In this document: piece after piece, positions 10,573 through 20,865 of the stretch
Numbering within the stretch: the stretch's first letter is position 1
Layout: each line of letters begins with the position of its first letter
NCBI GenBank assembly: GCA_001953115.1
Contig: LSSL01000939.1
Coordinates: 1 to 37,886 of the forward strand
Direction of reading: 5' to 3'
Source: Smittium mucronatum
Taxonomy: Eukaryota > Kickxellomycota > Harpellomycetes > Harpellales > Legeriomycetaceae
DNA length: 37,886 nt
Made by a program: the position numbers and the translations under genes
Notes under the pieces: generated by a model
The model's database searches: none
Told to the model about the DNA's origin: nothing
Seen by the model: only the letters and a program-made list of their open reading frames with translations

Positions 10573-11311
10573 ATGTTTTTGAATAAAATACATATCCATG
10601 ACATATTTAATCGCAAATTGAACATAGGTTTTAAAATTTTACGAATCCACACTCGTTCAAAGTTTGTTAAGGTCGAAAATCGGGGCTCTCGGATACCCAC
10701 CTCAAACAACAAAAAAGTCAAGGTATTTTTTCATATTTTTATAAAATTAAAAAACACACATTTCAGAACGATAAAATTACTTTTTTTAAACCAAATTTGA
10801 ATCTTGAAGGAAAAATCAATAGGGCTGGGAAATGAAGATATTAGAAAGCTCATGGGTAATAACAAAATCTTTAACTTTCATCAGTCTTTATTTTCGGTTA
10901 AAGCTATGAAATGGCCTGTTATAAAAGACTCCACGCTTCATCAGGGAAGCGATAATGCTGGATATAAACTATCAATAATTACAACTAAAAAAGAGGTCTC
11001 AAATCTCGCTGTCGTCAGGAATAGAGCTCGAAGAAGAATCAAAAAGGCTTTTCAGCAATACCTCATTGAACACGAAATGGGAGGTAAATCGCTTTATATT
11101 TGCTTTTGGTCTTAGCTATTTTCTGTCGTCGCTGGCTCTTAAAACTATATCTCATTTTACAAATTTTTTTTCATTAGGGCATTATTATATGGTTATCCCC
11201 AAAAATCCCATTGTTGAGGCTAAATGGAATGATATTTTAAAGCAAACTGAAATTATGTTCGATGCTCTAAAAGCATACACAATGAAAATAAATAATAGAG
11301 CCTCAAAATAG
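10573..11311 (+). CDS. Bacterial-type RNase P protein (RnpA-like), probably mitochondrial, three exons
   Basis: Family role: the small basic protein cofactor of RNase P RNA, which trims 5' leaders from pre-tRNA. The model joins 10573-10722, 10810-11083 and 11178-11311 (185 residues) with introns of 87 and 94 nt in phase. The second intron (GTAAAT...TTAG) is secure. The first uses a GAAG acceptor; if it is wrong, translation could begin at ATG 10852, giving 121 residues, the usual RnpA length. The domain is residues of exons 2-3: YKLSIITTKKE (sheet), then VVRNRARRRIKKAF with the RNR signature at 120-122 followed by basic residues, then HYYMVIPKNP and a C-terminal helix. This order matches RnpA. 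The N-terminal extension MFLNKIHIHDIFNRKLNIGF is basic with few acidic residues, as in a mitochondrial presequence (inference). Lies 247 nt upstream of the C1D-like gene. Confidence 0.75.
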
Positions 11312-11558
11312 CGTTTGTGGAATCACTTTGTCCCTTCCAATCGTACCGCCTCATAGGCTCCTAGTTGTATAAAATATGTTTTTTGTTGGTCATATAAGAG
11401 TATTCATTAGCCATTCATTTGTTCATTTAGATTTACCAGCCTATCATTGACTAGTATAGATTAATTTATTTTTTATAGAAAAACTTTTTTTAATAAAAAA
11501 AAACAGTAATAGCATTGATCAGTTTAATATCTGTATCTTTGATATCGGTTAGAAAATA

Positions 11559-11994
11559 ATGAAGGTTCAAAAAGACGAGTCAAGTAAAGTTCAAGATCAA
11601 GTGAGAAATCTCGAGGCTGCGTTGAAGGATGTAGAAAGAGATTTAATTCCCATTCTCGAATATTCAGCCCCTGAAAAACTCTACAAGCTATCGGCCATTG
11701 AACGCTGCAAAATAGAAGCTCTTATCGCGTACTCAATCAACACTTTAGTTTACATCTATATTCGGATAAATGGTGTAGCCCCTCAATCGCATCCAGTTAT
11801 GACTGAATTAAAACGCATCCAAACGTCCATTGCCAAAATCAACGAAGCTGAAGAAGGAGTCAAAAAGAGTACTTGTTCCTTTTTTTACATCTCTTTTCAA
11901 CCTTCAATTTTTTTTTATATTTCAATTTTTAGGGAAAATGGTTGTCGATTCCGAAGCTGCGAAACGATTTATTCAGAACGCTGTCAGATCTTGA
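11559..11994 (+). CDS. LRP1: C1D/Rrp47 (Lrp1)-like nuclear exosome cofactor, two exons
   Basis: Family role: C1D/Rrp47 binds the exosome nuclease Rrp6 and structured RNA and helps 3' processing of rRNA, snoRNA and snRNA in the nucleus. Exons 11559-11868 and 11933-11994 are joined across a 64-nt GTACTT...TAG intron in phase, giving 123 residues; human C1D is about 140. The Sas10/Utp3/C1D helical domain is visible: an N-terminal amphipathic helix, KLSAIERCKIEALIAYSINT, LVYIYIRINGVAPQSHPVMTE with the conserved HPV..EL..I segment, and after the intron DSEAAKRFIQNAV, the family's A..RFI motif. The protein ends soon after this motif with no long basic tail, so the tail that many homologues use for RNA binding is short or absent. 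Reading through the intron gives a poor sequence. Confidence 0.85.
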
Positions 11995-14433
11995 TTTTCC
12001 TTTTACTTTTTAACCCTCTATATTTTTCTTCATCTTGAAAAGGGGAGGGGAAGATTATAATCAAAACCTTTAAGCAACGTCACCCCATATAAAAAACTTC
12101 CCTCGATACAAAGACATCCATGTCTTTAAACAACTTCTCTTAATATCTTTTTCACGGAATTTAGAATTCCTGTTACTCACCGTATTTTTTAACTTTGTAG
12201 TCCCTTTATTGATATAAAATAACATTAAATAGTTGGTATAAATTAACTCGATATGTCTTAAAAAAAATTTGTTTTTCTTAAAGGAGGTATAAATCGAATA
12301 GCTCTTTCCAATTCTCCTAATTACCAAACATATTCAGCTCTTCATTATCACATATATTATTTTACATAGCTCAATTAGAATTTAAATTAAAAGGGTATAA
12401 TAATAAGAAAAATCGAATTGAAAAGAATTTTATTAAAAAAACGATAGAAATCGGCCGTTGCGTACCTGTTGCGAACCTAAAGCAATGTTGTGCATATGTA
12501 AAATATCATTTTATACACTCAGAAGACATTTCAGATTGGATATTAGTTGGGTTTGCTACTATCACTGATTAAATTGAATTTTTGACATTATACATTTGGT
12601 GTAATGATAAAATCAAAACAAGGTGTTTAATCTAAAATGAATAATTTGAGAAATGAGATAAAAAAATATAATTGTATATGCAGTGATAATGTTATTTTCT
12701 TTTGTCTGTTCGAAATCATATTTCCAATATTAAATTTTACAATACGCGTTTAGTTAAATATTAACGATTAATACTTGAACCACTTTATCTTATACTGATA
12801 GGTGGTATTAATATGATTTTATTAATATTCCTCTTAATTAATTTTTTTTCTTCGCTTATAATGCTTTATAGAGCATAGTAATAAATTTAAGTGATATTAG
12901 AGAATTTGCCTGAAAATTTTCTTTTATTATTTAAGTCTTTAAGCTAATCAGTAGTGCTAATACTATATAATTACGATATCTAAATTAGATAACATTTAAA
13001 GTTAAAAATGGTCATTTTTCTATTATTTACCTTCATTTATTATCCATATTTCGTTAGTTATTTTATTACTGCAATAATTTAAAACTCAGAAATCTTATAC
13101 TTTCAAAAGAACGATTCAATAAAGAGAAAATTTACAACTAATTTGTTCGTAATAAATACCTTAAACACGAAAACATCTATTAGAATACTTCGAGTAGTAA
13201 TCATAGAGTAAAAATTGACAGCATAAGTTTAATCATAAAACTTCAATATATAGCCTATATTATGCAGCGGTATTTTTAAATCCAATGCATATTATAACAA
13301 TTTATGATATGTTGAAATTTGAATGCTTAATATTTAATTTATTTTTCTAAGCCAAATGAAAAATGTTTGAGTAAAGAAAAAATCAAATATTTAAATACGT
13401 ATTATGTTTTTTCTGATTCATTCTTGATTTTTAAACTTGGAAATTATTTATTATTAATTTTGGCCCTTTAAATAATATTATCTCAAAAAAAAGTTATTAT
13501 GTTTAAACTTGAAAAAAGATTTTGTATTAGATTCGGTTTGATATAGCTTCGGAAAAAAAATAGCCATTAAAAAAAGCATTATATATTTAATTATATATAA
13601 CCGTAAAAGCCATTAGAGCTCGGAGATAAGAACAAAATAAAAAGAATCTTAGGGCTGAATTTTAAAATAGAGTCTAAATTGTATTAAATCGATTTTTAGA
13701 CACGACTCAGATGATCTAATGGGAAAACCAGAACTTAATTAGAACTAGATATAGTTTGTTTTTTTTTTGGAATTTTATTATTAGTTCAAATAACATATAT
13801 ATATGTGTATGTGTGTGTGTCTGTATGTTTAAAAGAAATTAAATTATATCCGAATGATAAATTTCATAGTCTAACCTTCTCCATTTTAGCCATGGTTAGT
13901 TTTAATCTTATTGCTTAATTTAATGCCACCATAATTACATATCGAAAAAAAAGTATATATTGCATACCTTATATTTTTGAAGAATATATTCTTAGTTTAA
14001 TTTTGGTAATGTACTGCTCCAGCTCAACTTTTGTTGTTTTTTACCTTTTCACTCTATGATCAAAGTAAAAAAGGGGGTTAGAAAACAATCTGTATATTTT
14101 ATTTTTTTGAAAATAAATTATAATTTTAATAAATTTTTAAAAAATTAATCGTTGGCACTCTTTGATATACGAAATTTATCGCTTAGTTTTGGAATTTTCT
14201 CGATGAATTTTGATCTAAAAGTAATCATTTAAGATATTATTTTCTCCCGAATTATGTTAGAAAAAATAATACATGTCTAAATTAAAAATTTTAAATTTTA
14301 AAATAAAAATAAACGTAAAACTTATAATGTAAAAATTTTTATAAAGCGCTTAATTTTTGAATAGCATGATATTTGTAGCTTTTCGGTGTTATATTTATTG
14401 TTAAAGGTGATTTTTTTTCTAGAGGTCAAAAGT
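11995..14433. other. Left part of gene desert, no gene seen
   Basis: A+T-rich DNA without a protein-like frame. An 85-codon minus-strand open frame (12070-12327) has no recognisable motif. A short TG-rich microsatellite (TATATATGTGTATGTGTGTG) sits at about 13796-13822. Confidence 0.6.
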
Positions 14434-14581
14434 ATTTATACACAAAACTGCGTGTTTTTACACAAAATTAGGCAATTATACACAAAATATGCGGTTATAA
14501 AAAAAATTTCTTTTTTGGCAAATAGAGTCCCTTAAATACCCCGTATTTATACACAAAACAACAGAACTCTTTTTATTTGAC
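14434..14581 (+). repeat. Left inverted arm with 20-bp iterons
   Basis: Arm of the fold-back element. Three iterons at exact 20-bp spacing near the outer end, with differing spacers (CTGCGTG, TTAGGCAA, TATGCGG), and a fourth near the inner end. The four sites begin at 14440, 14460, 14480 and 14551. Confidence 0.85.
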
Positions 14582-14886
14582 CGTTATATTTAATCTAATG
14601 ATTTATATAGTGATAAATAAATTCTCGCTGCTTTCATAATTAGGAAACCTTAAAAGGTTGATCGACTCTCATGTAACTAAAATAAAATCAATTATACATC
14701 TAAGGTGGCTATAATTGGTAATGTGGGTGCGAAAACTTTTTTTTGGATCATAAAAAGTATGGAATATATTGAATAAAACTTTAAATCACCATAAATAGTA
14801 TTGAATATCATTTTGGCATATTACTTTTATAGATAAAATAATCTTGGATAAAAAATAATCAGCCATATAATCAAATTAAAAAAACT

Positions 14887-15034
14887 GTCGAATAAAAAGA
14901 GTTCTGTCGCTTTGTGTATAAATAAAAAGTATTTAAGGGAATCTATTTTCCAAAAAAGAAAATTTGTTTATAACCGCATATTTTGTGTATAATTGCCTAA
15001 TTTTGTGTAAAAACACGCAGTTTTGTGTATAAAT
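14887..15034 (-). repeat. Right inverted arm with 20-bp iterons
   Basis: Mirror copy of 14434-14581. Differences cluster around 14921-14930, opposite the CCCCG of the left arm, so the inner iteron flank has diverged faster than the outer iterons. Confidence 0.85.
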
Positions 15035-17738
15035 GATTTTATTCTTTTTCTAAATATGACATTGAATTGGAAATTCGAGAATTTAAGACCAATAAACTTG
15101 TATTAAAAATAAATCTATGATAATTTTAAATTTTCATCATTTTATTGGAGATTAAAATAAAATACAATTATATTTTATTACCCTTAAAATTAATTTTTGA
15201 ACTTTTGTTTCTAGGAAAAATCATAGAATTTTATTTTGAAAAAAATTTGTTATTATTTTATTGTACAGCGTTTCAACCTAAATATAATATTATTAAAAAA
15301 AATTTAAATACATTAAAATATAGATTTTATTAACATCTAAGCCTAAATATGGAAATTTTATTCGAAAAAATATCCATCATCGATTTATACCAAATCAAAA
15401 TCTTTGTTAAAAATTAGTATTTATTTAGTTATTTTTAAATTATACCTCATTAATGTATTTATTTTTATTTGAAACAAATGTGTATATTTTTTATTTTTCG
15501 AATCAATAAATGATATTAATCTCTTCAAAAAAGGTAATTAATTTTTTATATTTTATATTTTATATTTTATATGGTATTTTATTTTTAGTTTTTAATTTAA
15601 GTCAAAAACACTACTTATAATATTTATTTTTTTAAACCAATAAATAAAAAAATCGAACGCCCATAAATTCATAAGTATTAAGAGATCCAAATAATTATGG
15701 TTTTATTTTTTATTTTCTATAATAAATGAAAAAAAAATTCTGGTAAACTTCGCAAATATTTTTTTTATTTTTGGCGTTTACTAATAGACCGATTTTGGAA
15801 AAAATTAAACCTCCTGGAATTTCAACGAAATCTTGTTATACTGAACAAATTTTTTCCCCAGTATTTCCTTTCTGCAGATTTCATAAAAATTCTGAAAAAA
15901 AATTAGTGTGATAATATCAGCTGTATTTTAAACCGTTGTTTATTTTTTTATCCAATTGTACTAATCCTAATTTTTCACATTTTATTTATTTTTATTCCAA
16001 ATAGAAAATATTTCATGTAAAACGTAAATATATTTTTACACTTTCAGTTCAGTTTAACAATTTTCTTTTCTATTTCAGATCGAATAGTTACTTAATTTTT
16101 TAAAATGTATCATCTAATCGTATCATACTTCTTATCGTCGAATAAAATATGTTGTAAGTAATTAAATAATACCGGATTTATTTTTTAATACTGAAATTTA
16201 AATATTAATTTTAAAAAAATCAGAGATTCAATAGAACTAAACTATTTACTTATAAAATTTTCATGTTTTCTTTTTAGAAAAATTTGCGAACTTTTAATTT
16301 AAAATCATTTCTTCCTATTTAATACCAATTAATTTGAATATTAATCTTGAGGAAAAAAATGATCCACAATAATTTGAAAAATAAATATAATAATCAAACT
16401 TGTAGTGTTTTAAAGCGAAATTTGTATGAAATAGTTTGTGTAAATAATTATAATCGGTTATAGAAGAATCGTCCAAATTAAAAATGGATTTCTACTGCTG
16501 ATAAAATGATATAATTTGATTTTATTTCAAATTTTTCTTGAAATATGCAAGAAAATAGCTGGTAAATTTTTTTTCTATTAATCCCAAAATTTGGGCGAAT
16601 TCTCAAAAAAAAAAAAAATTTCCATAAAATTTAGAAAAAAAAACACACAAATTTAAACTGTTAAAACATGCGAGTTGATACAAAATAAATCATTCCATAA
16701 AAATCAAATAATTTGACAAAACTTACCAATACTTAGTTATGTATACTAATGAAAAATGGAAAATTTTAGTTTATTTACTGGCTCTTATTTATAAAACTTT
16801 TATTTTTTAAGATATCTAATCTATCCGAATTAATTTAATCAGATCTCGCTTATTTAGTTATCAAATAATATTAGAATATCTGGTATAAGAAAAAATATTA
16901 TTTATCCATAATTAATCAGTATGGACTCGAATTTTAGTACACTTTTATAATATATATTTATCAATATTATGATGTGGTTTGATTATTTTATTATAAGATT
17001 TCCGAATAAATTCATACTTGGTTTCAATATATATTCTTTTTTTCCATATTATTTAAATTATTATGGACAAGCAGCTTTCATTTTTTTAGTATTAGGTTGC
17101 CTTAAAACAATTTCATAAAATAAAAAACACCTAGGTTTATAAATATTAACCGGATTATCATATATATATATCAACTTCTTACTTTCTTCGAGCTATTTTT
17201 GAAGCGAGATAATTTAGTGTTTAATGGTACACAAAAAAAACGCAAATATAAAAAACTAAAGACGATTGTGAAATGAGAACATGGAATATTTATTAAAACC
17301 AGAAAAAAGCGCAAATTAAAATTAATTTATGCATGTACGAGTAACTCTAAAAAGTAGATATATTAAATTTCCTGATCTGATGTTAAATTTCCAACTATAA
17401 TGAGATTTAATATTTTAATAGATTAAATAGGATTTTGCAAATGTACAAAATAAACTTCTTCAAGATATATCCAAGTTGGTGAAAAAAATATCATAGTGAA
17501 TTTTTTTTTATAATAAAGGAAAAAAGGACTAATACTCGGGAAAAAAAAGGTAAAAATAAGAGTCAATTTTTTTTTACTATTGAAATCTCTGAACGAAATA
17601 AACAATAAACAATAAACAATATAAAGTCAACTTGATAAATCAATCCTTGAGTTAGCGGATTAACCACGTTTTAGCTTCCTTATATTAAAATTAATTCATA
17701 TTGATGCTTATAATTATAATTATACTTATACTTATAAT
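15035..17738. other. Gene desert, no gene seen
   Basis: Very A+T-rich; the open frames are short and made of Phe/Ile/Lys/Asn/Tyr codons. A short TATTT pentamer run lies at about 15545-15573 (TTTTATATTTTATATTTTAT) and an A13 tract at about 16606-16618. Nothing else stands out. Confidence 0.6.
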
Positions 17739-18488
17739 TATACTTATACTTATACTTATACTTATACTTATACTTATACTTATACTTATACTTATACTTA
17801 TACTTATACTTATACTTATACTTATACTTATACTTATACTTATACTTATACTTATACTTATACTTATACTTATACTTATACTTATACTTATACTTATACT
17901 TATACTTATACTTATACTTATACTTATACTTATACTTATACTTATACTTATACTTATACTTATACTTATACTTATACTTATACTTATACTTATACTTATA
18001 CTTATACTTATACTTANNNNNNNNNNNNNNNNNNNNNNNNNNNNNNNNNNNNNNNNNNNNNNNNNNNNNNNNNNNNNNNNNNNNNNNNNNNNNNNNNNNN
18101 NNNNNNNNNNNNNNNNNNNNNNNNNNNNNNNNNNNNNNNNNNNNNNNNNNNNNNNNNNNNNNNNNNNNNNNNNNNNNNNNNNNNNNNNNNNNNNNNNNNN
18201 NNNNNNNNNNNNNNNNNNNNNNNNNNNNNNNNNNNNNNNNNNNNNNNNNNNNNNNNNNNNNNNNNNNNNNNNNNNNNNNNNNNNNNNNNNNNNNNNNNNN
18301 NNNNNNNNNNNNNNNNNNNNNNNNNNNNNNNNTTATACTTATACTTATACTTATACTTATACTTATACTTATACTTATACTTATACTTATACTTATACTT
18401 ATACTTATACTTATACTTATACTTATACTTATACTTATACTTATACTTATACTTATACTTATACTTATACTTATACTTATACTTATAA
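17706..18488. repeat. TATACT hexanucleotide array with assembly gap
   Basis: A near-perfect TATACT array. An irregular lead-in with TTATAATTATAATTATAC begins near 17709, and the pure run goes from about 17741 to 18016 (about 46 units). After the gap it continues from 18333 to about 18487 (about 26 units) and then changes to an ATA trinucleotide run to about 18508. Apparent open frames through it (Ile-Leu or Tyr-Thr repeats) are products of the repeat and not genes. Confidence 0.95.
18017..18332. other. Assembly gap (316 N)
   Basis: Unresolved bases inside the hexamer array. Both edges are the same repeat, so the true length is unknown and unrelated sequence inside the gap cannot be excluded. 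Confidence 1.
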
Positions 18489-18510
18489 TAATAATAATAA
18501 TAATAATAAA

Positions 18511-20773
18511 TCAATAAGAAAGAAAAAAATCCCACCCCATCCCCAAAACATCAGCCAAGTACCATCTTATCTTAATAATAAGGAATACTTTAAAATATCA
18601 ACGATGAAAATTTTGTGACCCCTAAAAATCCATAAAACAGAAAGACTCCCAAAAACAAATATTAAAAGGCTTTTACCTAGAAATTTAAAATTCAGATTTA
18701 TTCTATATTATTTCCCTATTATTAAAATCTTAACTGATCATCTATCATAACATGAATAGAGTGCTCTTATATATTCTATTTTATTTAGACTGTTATTTTA
18801 AAAAGCTTTATAAATATTCTTTCGATTAAATTCTTTCATTTCTGATAGCAAAAAATTAAATTTTAATACTTAAACTATCTATAAAAGAGAAATATATAAA
18901 ATAGAATCCCTGGTGCAGAATTAAATTCTCAAAAAATTGAAAAATATTTTTCTGTAATTTATTTATTGATATAAAACAAATCATATAGCCAAAAAATTGT
19001 TTAATACCATCACTTTTGTTATTATTCTTGATGAATAAAAATTACTAATACATTCCTTATTAAAAATATGACTTTTTAGATATTATTTGGGACTTTTATC
19101 TCGATATAGGTGAAGTAAATAAGCTTTTTTATATAATTTTTTAGAAGTATTGTTTATATAAACAGATAATTAATCTAAATAACTGGTGATATTGTTATTT
19201 TTGATGTATTAGAAATAACAGAAGGTTTTTTCTAGTTAATATTTTTATTTACATTATAGATTTTTTTTAAATAAGATCACACACATTAATTAAAATTTAC
19301 CATTTTTTTATTAATCTACATAAAATTTTATGGATAAATATCTACTATTTATTTTATTTGTATGGAATGGCCGATTTTGTACAAGTTTTAATAATTTGGT
19401 ATGTTTTTTTATGATTTTTTATAGTTTATTAGCACGCAGAAAAAAATAATTTAACAATTTCATTTATTTTAATCACTCATTATGGGGGGTTTTCGGTGAG
19501 TTTCATTTTTTTTAACTAACATATAAATCTTTTTTATATTTCAATAAAACTAATTTTTTAAGCAGCATACCTTTTTCTCATATATATTTAAGTTTTTTTA
19601 CTGGATAAATGAGCATATATACTCTAAAGATGCAAGTAATATTTGATAAATTTTTAAAATATAGCTTACTGTTTTCTAGTAAATTTTTTTTTATCATAAA
19701 TATAATATATTAATTTTATTTCAGTTGTATGAATAGTGTATTTCAATCTATCAAAAAGTAGTTTTTTTACACAATTAACTATTTATAATACAAAATAAAA
19801 TTAATTATATTTAAAATTAATTTCTTCATTTTTTGAAACTAAGACCTGCATAAAATTAATCAATTTTTTCTGATTAGGATTTCAATAAAATTTTATTGGA
19901 AAATTTTCAAATTTTAAAAAAAAAATCCCATATTTTTGGAATTTATCTCATATTTATATAATTTTCAAAATATATATTTACATTTACTTAGTAATAATAC
20001 TAATATAATTTCAAAAAAATGGTACACTGATTCGAAAAATTAGTTTTTTCTATAAAAATTATCTATTAGTTTGAATTAAAAGGTTCTATTCAGTGAAAAA
20101 ATATCAATTTAAGACTAATTATATTAAAAAAAAGTAATTAGTACTCATAATTTATAAAAGATAGTATTTTTTAGAAATTTTTTTTTATAAAATATACTAT
20201 TCAGTTTGTAATAGTAATTTTAAATCTTTTTAACGCATTATTTTTAAAAAAAAAATCTGAAATTATATTACCAAAAATATCAAAAAAAAGTTAAAACTTT
20301 TGATTTAAAAGGGAAAAAAACCTTATTTATCAAAAATTAAAAAAACTAAAATATTATGATAGCATATATCGACATATTTAAATATAAAAATTTCTAGACA
20401 CATTATAAAATAGATTTAATTTTTAATCTATATTTAAATTTAAATTATATAAAATTTTCTTATTTTATACACTGAAAAAATTCAAGTACGAATTTTTTTA
20501 AATATATAATATTTAATCGAATTTTTTTGAAAAAATTAAATGATAATTATTAAGTTAAAATTTTAATTGCTAAAAATTTAGACTGATTGATTATTTTATA
20601 TTATATTTGATTTTCCTAGATTTTTTTATAAGAATATCTAATTGATAACTTTTGATACAAATAATAATTAAATTTATTGGAAAATTCACTCAAAAGTGCT
20701 GGTATTTTATCATATGTTATCGAAAAAATTTAAAAAAAATTCCGAAACTGTTAAATAAATAAATTTTAATTTT
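18511..20773. other. Gene desert, no gene seen
   Basis: Very A+T-rich DNA with long A and T runs. A short stretch just after the hexamer array (18528-18560, CCCACCCCATCCCC) is locally C-rich. No protein-like frame, RNA gene or obvious repeat was seen. Confidence 0.6.
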
Positions 20774-20865
20774 AATTTTAGCTAACGTATCATTATTCAA
20801 TGCTATAAAAATTATCATTAATTTTAGCTAACGGATCATTATTCAATGCTATAAAAATTATCATT
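20774..20865 (+). repeat. 46-bp tandem duplication
   Basis: Two adjacent copies, 20774-20819 and 20820-20865, beginning AATTTTAGCTAACG and ending AAAATTATCATT. They differ at one base (GTATC versus GGATC), so the duplication is recent relative to the drifting background. Confidence 0.95.

Larger units (their letters stand above)
14434..15034. mobile_element. Fold-back / MITE-like element with 148-bp inverted arms
   Basis: The left arm 14434-14581 and right arm 14887-15034 are inverted copies of equal length with no gap; I count 11 mismatches in 148 (about 93% identity). The spacer is 305 bp and has no coding frame. The outer ends read ATTTATACAC. Each arm carries the motif ACACAAAA (or its complement) at exactly 20-bp steps: 14440, 14460 and 14480 on the left, mirrored as TTTTGTGT at 14981, 15001 and 15021 on the right. 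A fourth copy lies toward the spacer at 14551, mirrored at 14910 with one change. Regular sites in inverted ends are typical of transposase-binding sites in non-autonomous DNA transposons (established knowledge); assignment here is inference. I see no clear target-site duplication. Confidence 0.75.

Noticed and set aside
12070..12327. 85-codon minus-strand open frame
   Set aside because: No motif, no splice partner, and composition like surrounding A+T-rich DNA.
17701..18618. 305-codon open frame of Ile-Leu / Tyr-Thr repeats, and a minus-strand counterpart
   Set aside because: Product of the TATACT hexamer array and the N gap; not a gene.
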